Below are positions 13,613 to 24,926 of a DNA stretch of 64,000 nucleotides, piece by piece; the stretch's first letter is position 1; every line of letters begins with the position of its first letter. A model generated the notes under the pieces. It saw only the letters and a program-made list of their open reading frames with translations, had not been told where the DNA came from and did no database searches. Origin of the DNA: Marchantia polymorpha subsp. ruderalis (lineage: Eukaryota > Streptophyta > Marchantiopsida > Marchantiales > Marchantiaceae); assembly GCA_037833965.1 (NCBI GenBank), contig AP031351.1:10862501-10926500 (forward strand), in the 5' to 3' direction. The position numbers were made by a program, and so were the translations under genes.

Positions 13613-15846
13613 CTGATGGTGTTGATTCGATCACAGGAAGACAGCTGGTTTCGACGACCCTCCTACAATTACGAGCAATGTATAGCCGAAGGACCCGGCC
13701 ATCGAAGTACGCACGCTTTCTCTCTTCCTCCCTTTTCCTCTCGAGCTCGATCAATGGTCGGTTGCATGGACTGGCGGCTTCCGGTTTCAGATGTCAACCA
13801 CAAAGCCTACGGATCCCGTTATCTCAAGCATTACAATTACATGAAGCTCGTCTCGTGGCCATCAGGATGCTTTGACTTTTTGGGATGGGCAGGGGTTGAC
13901 GTATTTCCGAGTAGTATTCGAGGACAGCCGTACCAATTGTTCTTTTCTGAGAGGCCAATTGTGCAGCAGGCGGGCCAATTGTGAATTTTAGTCGGGTGCA
14001 CGCACAATTAGACGCTGATTACGATTGATTTGTTTGATGTTGGGTACTGATTGCGATTTCGTATTCCAGGACCATCAGAAGCAACGGAAGGCTACTTGTT
14101 GACTTTCGCTAATGGCGGACTGAACCAAATGCGCACTGCTGTAAGTTTATTTCAGTCATCGTCGACTGCTTGACGCTTGCACTCTCACTCTCACTCGTGG
14201 ACGGTTGGTCTCTCACGTACGTGCTCTAATGTGCTCTTCCTCGTGCGCTTGGATCATCAGATTTGCGACATGGTGGCCGTGGCACGTGTTATGAATGCGA
14301 CCTTAGTGATTCCGGAGCTGGACCACACCTCGTACTGGGCAGATCCAAGGTGAGCAGCAGGTCGTCCCCCGAAATCCGAGTTCGAGAATGGATTGCGCCA
14401 CCCTAGATTCTCTGACGATGTCCGCAGACTGTGTGTCCTCTGACGATGATGCCCTGCCTGCCTGTCATGTGGCCTTGCAGCGAGTTCGGCGATGTGTTCG
14501 ACGTCGAGAAGTTCATCCGCACGCTCAGGGACGACATCCGAATCGTGACGGAGCTCCCCGCCGACATGCAAGAGCTGCCGGTCTACGAGATGGCACCGCG
14601 TTCCTGGTCCGAGGTATGGTTGGTTCAGATTGCTCTCGCTGCCCGCCCGCATGCGGTTTCGTTTGAATCAGCTGCGGCCCTCGCCATCGCCATGTGATTC
14701 TGATTTCGATTCTGGATCTGTGTGTGTGTGTGCTCCCGCAGACTGCCTACTACGAGGAGACAGTGCTGCCGCTTCTGAAGAAGCACAAGGTCATTCGATT
14801 CGTTCTCACCGACTCGCGCCTCGCCAACAACCGCTTGCCAGAGGAAATTCAGAGGCTCCGCTGCAAAGCCAACTACAAGGCGCTGAAATTCGAGCCCTCC
14901 ATCGAGGACCTGGGCCACAAAATCATCAGTCGTCTTCGATCCAAGGGCCCGTACATCGCTATGCACTTGAGGTACGTGACGCAATCCGTGCTCTGATTGA
15001 TTGATTGATGATGACCGAAGACGAGAGCCGACGGAGTGATGACGCGTTGGGTGAAATGTGTGTGCAGATTCGAGAAGGATATGCTGGCGTTTTCAGGATG
15101 CACATTCGGGCTGTCGGCGGCGGAGGCAGAGGAGCTGAGAATCATTCGATACAACGTGAGCAGGTGGAAGGAGAAAGAAATCGACCCCGTGAGCCGCAGA
15201 GCCGAAGGGGGCTGCCCTCTGACACCGCACGAGATCGGGCTCATGCTCAGAGCCATGGGGTACCCGAGGAAAACTTTGATCTACGTCGCCGCCGGGCAGA
15301 TTTATGGAGGAGAAGCCCGAATGAAAACTTTCACGCAGCTGTTCCCCAATGTGGTCACCAAGGAAACGATCACCACCCCCGAAGAAATGCAGCGCTTCTC
15401 CGAATACCAAAACCGCCTCGCCGCCATCGATTACATGGTCGCTGTCGACAGCGATGTGTTCGTCCCGTCGTACGACGGCAACATGGCCCGTGCTGTCCAA
15501 GGTCACCGACGCTTCAATGGCCACAAGACCACCCTCATTCCGGACAGGTGAGTGTCGTTCCTCCACCGTAGCCCTCAACCATAGCCCAGTTGCCTTACCT
15601 TAGCGCCCGACTGATCTGTGGTGAATGTGGTGCAGAGTCGGGCTGGTGAAGCTGCTCGATCAATATCACAACGGCGAGATCGATTGGAGTCAGCTGCAAA
15701 AGGCGGTGCTGAGAACGCACCGAAACCGACAAGGATCACCGCACCCGAGAAAACCTCTGAGTCCATCGAGAGCTAAACTGGAAGAGAATTTCTATGCCAA
15801 TCCCCTGCCAGGATGCATATGCGAGGTTGGCACCACCACGCAATGA
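12246..15846 (+). CDS. GT106/O-fucosyltransferase-family Golgi glycosyltransferase
   Basis: Nine coding exons: 12246-12629, 12855-13397, 13637-13706, 14070-14140, 14261-14349, 14481-14613, 14742-14971, 15068-15547, 15636-15846. All introns are GT-AG and phase is kept, giving 736 aa. Residues 1-94 are a cytosolic tail, about 98-118 a single membrane anchor (type II topology), 129-310 a charged low-complexity stem, and about 330-667 the catalytic region. Family hallmarks are [31 protein letters not shown] and [14 protein letters not shown] (H505-C520). In plants this family (former DUF246) includes protein O-fucosyltransferases, rhamnogalacturonan rhamnosyltransferases and mannan-synthesis factors; I cannot choose the acceptor. 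The ATG follows a possible leader-intron acceptor at 12196. The exon 2 acceptor could also be at 12836, adding six codons. Intron 2 holds a TTGA microsatellite. Confidence 0.93.
13173..13328 (+). repeat. 26-codon tandem duplication in the stem of the glycosyltransferase
   Basis: The motif ESRR(E/D)V begins at residues 235 and 261. The DNA string TGGAAAGCAGACGCGA recurs at 13174 and 13252, exactly 78 bases apart, so frame is kept. The rest of each copy has diverged. It lies in the low-complexity linker between membrane anchor and catalytic domain. Confidence 0.7.
13576..13612. repeat. (TTGA)n microsatellite in an intron
   Basis: About nine consecutive TTGA units, with one variant at the end, lie 25 bases before the exon 3 acceptor of the glycosyltransferase gene. 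Confidence 0.9.
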
Positions 15847-18600
15847 ATGAACAGCAGGCCCGACAGACAGACAGTCAGTCAGAACACTTGACAATTCCTT
15901 TAGCAGAGCATCGATAGCCCCACCCACTGCCCACTGCCCACTGCCCACAGCCCAAAATTTTTAGTAGTAGCTCATCCTTGAGTAACCTTCTGAGTTAGCC
16001 AACTGTGAATAGCATACAGCCACTATTGTTTCTAGTAATAAGCCGGGTGCAACCTGCGCTGGTTCTGGTTCTGTGACACTCGCACACCTCACCTCTCTCT
16101 CTCTCCCAAATCAAATTATGATTGTAACCAATAGTTGACTGGGTGCTGTAAAGTCTGCCAGACATCCCATACAAGCCCAGTCCGGTCCAGAGTGGCCTTG
16201 TACTAGTGCCTGCAGAAAGAAATTTTCACCCACGTCGTTACCCTGTGCTCCCGTTTTGAGAATTATTTGTAGCAGGTCCACAGATGTTTTTTCCCTTGCA
16301 CCCTTGGCGGTGTCGGGCTCAGTACACGCCATGCCATGCCCTCGACCGACTCGATTGCACCTCTTGGTGAAAGTCTCCAGGAGAGCCCCTCCCTCACCTC
16401 CGGGTTCAAGTGATTCTGTACATTTCGGCTTTTACCCACTCTAGTCCCTTGACATCGACCTCGAATGTGATTATCGCGCAGTAGAGGAGGCAAGGCGATC
16501 GCGAAACATTCTAATAATGGTTTCCGGCATTCAGATGTTACTTGAGAAGAAGACGTCATGATTGATTTATTTATGTAGACCAGGTCCGGGTTTGGGCTGG
16601 TCAGGCAGACAGGTGTTCTCTAGAGTAGATAAAGTTCAAGCTTTTCCCCCATTTCTTACATACACGTCCGAGCTTCGACGATGCGATGGACGATTGGCAA
16701 CCCATCGACGAGGTTCAGCTCTGCACGATCTTTCGCTCGTTGCCGCCAGCTCGCCAACCGCACAGACCCGATCTGGTCAGAGCCGGCGGCCTTCTTCTTC
16801 GTCGTCGTGCCCCTGCGATGGCTCAGGCTCAGGGCCTTAGTCGGGGGGGTCGATGCGAGTCGGCCGCAGGCACAGCTGACCGTGGTCGTGTTATTCAGCA
16901 GCATCGCAAGTTCTCCATCCACGACAGAGAGTCCGACCATGGCGATCACGAGCAGTTGGGGGATTTGTCACATTTGTGTCACGTGGAAGAAAGGCCTCGA
17001 CGAACGGACGAAGGAAGGCCCGGCTGCAGCTACCACCCGATGGCTGGCTGGCTGGCTGGCTCGATGGATGGATGCCTGGCCCAATAAATGAAAGGTCTTT
17101 CCTGAGGTTCAGCAAGGATTTTGAGAAAGATGGAAATAAAGTATCTCCTCGAATTCCTCTTTCGCTCTCTGTCTGGTCTCTCTCTCTCGACCCCTTTCTC
17201 CATCTCCATCTCTATCTCCATCTCCATCTTTCGCTGGCTCGGGAATTTTGCGTGCTCCTTGCCACTGCCTTGTGTTCCATGTGACATCACTCGCGCCAAT
17301 CCTCTTTCGAGTTCACAGGCCCCTGGGAAAGAGCCAACCAACTGCACGCCCGTTTCGAGGAATCGTGATTTTGGGGTTACGCATAATTACATTTCACAAG
17401 ATCCTTGAGTCCTGAATATCCAGAGCACGCCTGATTCAAAAGGCCCGATCTCATGCAAGTATTCCCTCCCCCCCGTTGTCAAAGGTCGTATTCGAGGGAA
17501 CGCCCTCGCCAGCAGAGAACGCACGGGTACACCTGTGACGGCCACGACACGAGAATTATGCTCAGCTCGAGCTGAAATCCGCGCAGATGGAGGACTTGGC
17601 CAACTGCATGCACGTAGAGCAGTAGACCGAGAAGATAGAGGGCCGGGCTCGAAGCTCGATACACCGAGACCGAGACCAAGGTCTGTTTGTGTAGGAAGGA
17701 CATCATTTGAGCAATCAAGCAAGCAAACATCCGCGATTGTGGCAGGTGAGAAGGCCGTGGGCGCCTTGACCACCATGCTTGCCATGAACACCTACACAAT
17801 CCCTGCCTGCTTGCTTGCGGAATCTCCTGGTGCATGATTATGACCTGGCAGCAGTCGCCGACGTCGGCCAGCAGGCAGGTGAACCTAAACGAAGCCAACC
17901 TTGAGAAGAAGGTGGTCACACGCATACCCCCCTTCTTCATGCGCACTTCTTCTCCGTCGCTCGCGAATCGCCTCGTCCGCCATCGCCACCAGAGAATTAT
18001 GAATTATGCCTCGAGCACGAGGCCCCGCGAGTACGCCAAGTCTGATCGACACTCTGATCGGGAATCGGGATCTGCATACCGGTCAGGGCCTGCCTGCCGG
18101 CCTGCCGCTTTCCGCTTTCCGGCACCGTACGCGAGATTCTGTGCCAGGTGGAGGAGCCGCAGAGTGCGGCGGCCACAGGTCCGTCAGAAGTGACTGGACG
18201 AGCCAGGCGACTGTGCACGAAGCGCGATTTAAAGCGCCACAGCCCCGGCCTCTTTCTTCGGCGTATTTTCCGCCGTCCGCCTGCTTGCGTCACGCGGGCC
18301 GCAGCCCGTCTTCCCTCGACCGAGTTATCCTGGATGGCATCCGCGCTCTTGCGTCAGCCGCAGAATCTGCCTAGGGCCGCAGGCCCTGCCCACTTACCTC
18401 ACCACGACGTCCTCCTCCCGTCAACTGGCGCCGGACTGTGACGGAGAGGACGCCTCCTCCGTTCTCCCCGGCTTGTATTGTACTATGCAGTACAGTACAG
18501 TATCGATAAAGGGTTCCGCCCCGGAAAGTGCAGTACAGTAGCTGTTACCCGATATTCACACATTCTATTTTTGTTCGGCTGCTTGCTTCTTTGTCGAACT
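15847..18600. other. GC-rich intergenic DNA
   Basis: Downstream of the glycosyltransferase stop I see probable 3' UTR up to about 16.1 kb, then GC-rich DNA without a supported gene. Two overlapping plus-strand ORFs of more than 130 codons at about 16681-17091 lie in different frames; neither resembles a known family. TGGC repeats lie at about 17041-17065 and CTCTATCTCCAT-type repeats at about 17160-17230. Repeated GCAGTACAGTA words lie near 18490-18540. GC-richness ends abruptly near 18.6 kb. Confidence 0.45.
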
Positions 18601-19934
18601 TGGTAATAGCCGTTTGCTTTATTCTGTTCAAACTCGGGAGCAACAACACATTCAAACCACGCTTGTGTGCATTTGATCTTTTTTTAGCGTACATAGTCCT
18701 CGCTTAATAGTAAAAGACATAAAAAAACATGGGGATGAAAAGTGGCATCCACCAATCATAGCCCTGGGTTGCATATTGGGGCGACGCACCAATAAGATAG
18801 CAAAAAGGATCGGGAAGACATCCATCGAGAATTTCCGGGAGGAAACTACTCCGGGAGGATTTTCATGCAATCAATTGGTATGAATTATTAGGAAAGTGGA
18901 AATGAATTATGAGCAATACATAAGAGTGCGTGTGTATGCGATGTCAAATTAGCATTGAAAAATCTCGACTAGAAGAAGTTTCTCTAGATTAAATACATCA
19001 TTTGCAATCAATAAATTGTTAGCATATGCTGTGTCTAAGTAGACCAAAACCTAAGTATCCATTAGCAATCCAAGAACGCATATAAAAGTTTTTCATTTCA
19101 TACATCCCCTTTGAAAGAGATCTACTACCTATATGTTCACAACTTGGATGTAATTTTCAATAGTTCTAAGTATTAAAAATGAAATAGTGGAGATTGTCTT
19201 TCACTCTAGTATAGATTACTATGCAATTATATTGAAGTAAGAAAAATTTTTTAAATTGGAATACTAGTACTATCATGTGCAGTTTATAACAATAATAAAG
19301 TCTCTACTCACATAACACATAATATATTCCACGTCCTCAAACTCTGATTATCAATATGTATGTCATACCCTTTTAAATATAATCCAATTCTTAGGATATA
19401 CTTTGTGTTTATTGTAGTATAATTACGAAATTAATGATCACAGAATTTGAACATCAATTATTGTTAAAAATCAAACTCAAATGAGATAAATAGACAATAT
19501 AAATATACATATAAAAGTCAAAATTAAATATGAAATCAACACATAAAACATGATAATCATCATAAGAATCATGATAACTTGTATTAAATCATGTAACATT
19601 TCATGAAGTGATCGTAACATATTGAGATTTTAGTCATTAGATACACAAGATTTATATAAAAATATACAAAAACTGAAATTATTCACAATCAAATTGCAAA
19701 GAATGAAATAAAAATATAGTAAAATGGCAAAAAAATTACAATAATCTACATAATTTCAAAGTGAAAAGAATGTATATTACTGTTTAAAAATATTTTGCAA
19801 ACCAAAACTTTTCCATATAACATATTTATTGACATAAATTATTATCTTGCAAAATATATAATTTTGACAAATTTTGTATGCCTATTTGGTACAATTGAGC
19901 TATTTGAATCCAAATTAATGATAACAAAATTATT

Positions 19935-20660
19935 TTTAGGTCAAACTTTCTCTATCAATTGCAAGATTTTGAATATATTTCATTTTTGCATTTTTTATAC
20001 AATCAACAAGTACCTCATCATGTAAACGTTAAAACTCAGAACCAGTCACATCGACACCAGAGACACGAGAGTATAACGTGGTTCACACACTAGGGCTACG
20101 TCCACGGGGAGAAGAGCACTAGAGAGTTTACTATTTGAATGTTTGAAGTGAAGTTATTCTTATCACACTCAGGGTATATATATACCCAAGGTAGTCAACT
20201 ACTCTAAGCTATAAATAGCTACATATGCGATTAACAAAGTTTAACTAATCTCAGTTAAATCTTAACCTCAGTTAACCTCAACATATCATTGTTAATATCA
20301 TATTATGATTTTATTGTGTCGTAGTATGACTCATGTGCTTAAGTCAAGAATATATATTTTTTAAATCATTTTTTTGTGATTTTAAAATTTTTGAAAAAAT
20401 AAAACACTTTATAAAGATTAATATGATCAAACTATACTAACACAAAGTTATTTGAAGTAGTTAATTAAAAAATAAATAATGAAAGAATGAACATGAAAAT
20501 TATTTCCTTGCTACAAATACTTAAAAATTGTGTAAGATAATAATTTTTTTTAAAAACCAATCATAATCTAAATTATACTGTAATTTCAAAAATATGTACA
20601 TAATTCATATTAAATCAACTAAATATCATGATATTTGCATATAAAATTTTAATTTATTAA
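19935..20660. repeat. AT-rich interspersed repeat, copy 1 (split by the LTR)
   Basis: Shares ordered words with 21870-22310: GCAAGATTTTGAATATATTT, TACAATCAACAA, GACTCATGTGCTTAAGT, TGATCAAA, TTTGAAGTA and CTTGCTACAAA. Alignment by eye is clear but diverged, with many small gaps. The LTR-like insertion at 20021-20283 interrupts this copy and is absent from the other. Outer ends are uncertain and the element class is unknown. Confidence 0.65.
20021..20283 (+). mobile_element. Solo-LTR-like fossil of an LTR retrotransposon
   Basis: A 263-bp segment starting TGTAAACG and ending CAACA (TG...CA ends). It is flanked by CATCA on the left and TATCA on the right, a probable 5-bp target-site duplication with one difference. 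It carries the ATAACGTGGTTCAC and CTACGTCCACGGGG words often seen in plant LTRs. The related AT-rich repeat at 21.9 kb lacks the insert and reads TTATCA across the joint, acting as an empty site. A reverse-oriented relative lies at 58560-58877. No internal region accompanies it, so it is probably a solo LTR. Superfamily is unresolved. Confidence 0.7.
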
Positions 20661-21869
20661 AATAAAGTCTAAAAATGATGATTTAATAAACTGACAACTT
20701 TTTTTCATTTCTAATTTTTTATATTAAAAAAATATATAATTTTACTTAAATTATTTTCTAATAATTAATATATATAAGAAATATCAATTTTCAGATTATG
20801 TCATACTAATTTAAATAAATCATCACATATCAAATTTTGTATGCGAAAAATAATGTCATCATTTTGTTGCTTGAATTTAAAATATGTTTACTTATCATAA
20901 ACATATTAAATAATATTTTTAAAAATAAATAAGGGTTAAATACTTCTTAAAAAATAAAAATAAAGGACTACTTAAATTAAAATAATAAAATTTATATTTC
21001 TTGATAAAATCCTCTCTTTACATACATGTTTTTTTATGTTAATTTTTCTACTCGAAAGATATTTAATATCAAATTTGATTATAAAATAATTGTAAATAAA
21101 TTTGATGGGTTTAACATACAATCAAAATTGAGGGCAAAAAATTTTTAATTTTTAAAATTAAAGATGTAAGTTAATAAATAATTAAAAAATTATGGCAATT
21201 ATTTTAAACTATCTATAATGTATATTTATATGTTGTAGATAATTTTTTTAAAAATACCATGAAAGTGAAATATGCAACTGGAAAAATGTCAAAAGTAATT
21301 ACTAAAAGTTTACAATGTTAAATATAAGCATTATTCTTTTCAGAAATATCGTAGGTGAAAAAAAAGTTTCATCAGTATATAAAATTTAAATAATTATCAT
21401 GTCATGAGATTTTTTTTATAATTTTCTTTAGAATTAAAGAAAAATATATTAAAAATATATTTTATATATTAAAATTAAAACATTTCAAATAAAAAGATTA
21501 TTGTGTGCTAAAAAATATTTTATATCATCATAAATTCATTTAAAAAATTTAATAAAATTTTCATGTTTATAGGAATATTTTTTTTGGCCATATTAATTTG
21601 AAATCTAATGATTTAAATCATACACTTCATATTTTTATTAAGATTTTTAAAAAATGAATGAATTAAAATGAATTTTCACAGAGTACAAGGTGGCATTTAA
21701 AAAATAAATTAAAAATAAATCATATAACAAATATTTATCAACATTTGAAATTAAAAAATAAAGTTAAATGTTTTTCAATTGACATTTTTATATGTAGCTA
21801 TCAAATATGTTGACAATACAAATTTTTAATAAAAATAATATATTATCAAAGTTATATATCTTGCAAGTT

Positions 21870-22310
21870 TGCTCTATCATTTGCAAGATTTTGAATATAT
21901 TTCGATTGTTACTTTTTCTTATACAATCAACAAACACATTATCATTTTTACTATTATCATTAACTTACAAATTTATTGTATGATTGTTGGACTCATGTGC
22001 TTAAGTTAACCATATATAATTTTTTTAAAAATAATAAATTTTTTTAATAAATGTTTTTATAATTAAATGTGATCAAATCAAACTGAACAAATTTTTTTGA
22101 AGTACTATAATAATATTAAATAATAAAGAATAAAAATATCCATCAATTTTTATTACTTGCTACAAAAACTTTAAAATTTTATCATGCAATTAATCTGTTA
22201 ACAATTACAATTATATTTTGTTCTAAAAAAACTAACTCGTTTATTTTTAATCTAAATAAATATCATAATATTTTCAACATATTTTTAAAATAATTTAAAA
22301 TTTAAATTTA
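21870..22310. repeat. AT-rich interspersed repeat, copy 2
   Basis: Uninterrupted relative of the repeat at 19.9-20.7 kb. It preserves the joint where the LTR-like segment sits in the other copy, with TACAATCAACAA on the left and ACTCATGTGCTTAAGTTAA on the right. It is in the same orientation, about 1.9 kb downstream. No coding capacity is visible. Confidence 0.65.
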
Positions 22311-23759
22311 AATTGTTAAACTAAACACATTTATTTATTAATTTAATTTTTTAAAATCATTAAAAAAATCATATTAAATAAAAATACGCTCCTTGAAGCA
22401 TGACGTGAGAGTTTTCACAACTCTCTACAAGTATATAGTAAACTCAATAGGTGGTGATTTAACAATTCAAGATGTGTTAGTACTATGAACCAAGACTTAT
22501 AAGATATATATAAGATATTTTTTGTGACAGCAAAGTCAAGCTCAATCATAATAAACATTGGATTACAAAAATTTTATTTTATAAATTTTAGTCTTTATCA
22601 ATTTTTAATATACTAGAATTTAACTTAAATTAGAATAAGGTTACGGTCGTAAGAGTTTTACTTACTCGCACACGCTCATAGAACCCCATGTTTTTTCCTA
22701 CTGGAAAACACGTTGATTTTAATTATCCCACTGGCAGAAAAATCGTTATAAGGACACAAGTCGAACCCAATCCACTCCGAAAAGACTCCAGGTCGACGCT
22801 TACGGGCAGTCACTCTACTCCCAACGCTAGAGTCTCGACTCAAATAACTGACGTTTTTCGAGTCGTCGTTGATCCTATATACTCAGAACTGAAACCCTAT
22901 CTCAACGTCTATATTTAGTATATACGGAATACATGAAAACGTTCATAGCCTACAGATTTTTTTGGCATATCGCCAAGAAGATACTATAATTATTTTAGTA
23001 GAGCTATTTCATCTCACAAGGGCGTCTTGGTATCTACCAAGTGAAAAATTTACTCTTTAAGTTTTCAAGTATTATTGAATGTATTAGTCGAAACTCTCTC
23101 AATAAGAAGTGTTTCAGAGTGTAACGTCCAAATGTCTCCCTAAGAAGAATATGTAGCCTCATCTCACACATTATCTACCAACCAAACCTAATGATCAATT
23201 CATCATTCTCATATTAATATGCATATATATTAAAAATGTTTTTATTTTATTAAACATATAAAATAAATTGTTGTGCAAATATTTCTTAAATTGTATTCAA
23301 TATAAGTGTTTGGAAATTTATAATATTTATTTATTAAATATATTTAAAGCTCATAAAACGATGAAATATATCATAATATAAATTGCAACTAATCAAAACA
23401 AATATTTAATTAAAAATATCATTGATTTTTTCTTCTAATCAACATAATGTTCTTATCAAATTTTGTTCTACATAGAAGCTAAACATTATTTTATTCTTTA
23501 TATAAAAAAACCAATTTTATTGGTTTTTTTGGGTTAATTTTAATATTGATAACTCAATTAAATTATGTAAAATTATATTAACACAAATTTATTTTAATTA
23601 TCGTTTTCAGGGACTGTATTTCTTGTATTTAATTTTCTATTTTGCAAATTTTTATTTAAAAACATATATGTAATATATTGTAAAAAATCTACAGATTATT
23701 ACAGAATTTTTTTATTATTCCTATGATTTACATGCAATATATATATAGATATATATATT

Positions 23760-24926
23760 TAATTACATGTATACTTTGAACAGCCTGAAGGAGAACATGC
23801 CCAATTACAGGGCCTCTTTTCAAAGGTCCCTTATGAAGGTTAATCATATGGTTGGGATTAAAGGGAGTGATTTTACGAGGTTACTTAGGTACGAGGAAGG
23901 AAGAACCATGTCAGTCGGCACGGCGAAGACCATGGTTGGACAAGAATGACGAGGTGGGAAATGGGAACGACGTGGCACCTGCCTACTGTGCCTTATATCC
24001 CAAGGCAGTGCAATGGCACTACTGCGTAAAGCGACTGCAAGGGAAAGAGCTTGGAAGTAGCTTCAATGGAAGCGGCCTGAGCTTTTGGCTATGGTGGTCA
24101 CCACCCTATCCACATTGCTCGTTGGTCCACTGGCATCCGCAGCAAATCCTCCTGGCTCCTAGCACAAAATAATACGACGGACAGGAGGCAGCTGGCTGAC
24201 GGCCCTGTCGGTGTGTTCGTGTCCACGGTGAGCACGCTCTCCACTGTACTGTGCTGGAAGGAACTTAGCTGCCCATTTTCTGGTTTTAGATTGGCATTAA
24301 CAATTCTCTCATTGCGTGCTTTAGCGAAGGATTGAAGAGGTCATCGTAAATACACGAGCATTTCAGTCACTTCGTCTAGCGCAATGTGAGTTGGAAGTGG
24401 ATAGACGAGATTTGGGCAGACAATAAGCTGGAATTTGTCCGTATTTTGACCGTAAATTTCCCTCTCAATGTCAACCGGTGATTGTAAAATGGAATGTCGC
24501 TGCGGGTTGCCTCTGCTCATTCCAAGCAATCGGTTCGCTTCTTTTCAGTTGTGAAGGAGCGTTTGCTCGTAATTTTTGAAATGCTCAGTGTGTTGGAGTA
24601 TATTGTGATTCTGGGCTTCACAATCACGCATGAACGACTTTGAAGATTTATTTCGTTCTTCTAGGGAGAATTGCCCTCTATATGTTGCAATTCAATTCAC
24701 TCTTTTGACTGCTGGCTCACGCGGAATTCTCTCTGGTTGTTGTACTGCAGATATGTCCACAAGGCTACACCAATCAAAGGTAGCCACAGTCGTGTCTTAC
24801 ACGTTTTCTGGGACAGCGAATTCTCAGATTGGTGACGGATTTGTGAATGTGGAGCATGTGCATGTAGCGCTTGTTGTATGATACACGGCTTTGCAGCCTT
24901 CGGCTCAAAGTCGAATTTGGAACACA
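23760..24926. other. Promoter-side region of the plastid-protein gene
   Basis: AT-rich DNA gives way at about 23.76 kb to balanced DNA. A 106-codon ORF at 23852-24172 (its first codon is TTG) and smaller ones match nothing I know. The word ACGACGTGGCACC near 23970 contains an ACGTGGC core like those bound by plant bZIP factors; this is a weak match. Transcription of the next gene probably begins in the last few hundred bases. Confidence 0.4.

Larger units (their letters stand above)
18600..23760. other. AT-rich, CpG-depleted repeat block
   Basis: The sequence is dominated by A and T; in 20401-21400 I see only about three CpG dinucleotides. No gene is recognisable. It contains two diverged copies of one AT-rich repeat and a solo-LTR-like insertion (separate entries), a hairpin at 23504-23530 (AAAAAAACCAAT pairing with ATTGGTTTTTTT), and an island of more balanced composition at about 22630-23180. 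The island holds a 76-codon ORF at 22688-22918 that I do not recognise. The low CpG content fits long-methylated, decayed transposon DNA. Confidence 0.6.

Noticed and set aside
16681-17091. Two overlapping ORFs of more than 130 codons in different frames
   Set aside because: Neither has a recognisable domain; both end in a TGGC repeat, and overlapping frames are expected in this GC-rich DNA.
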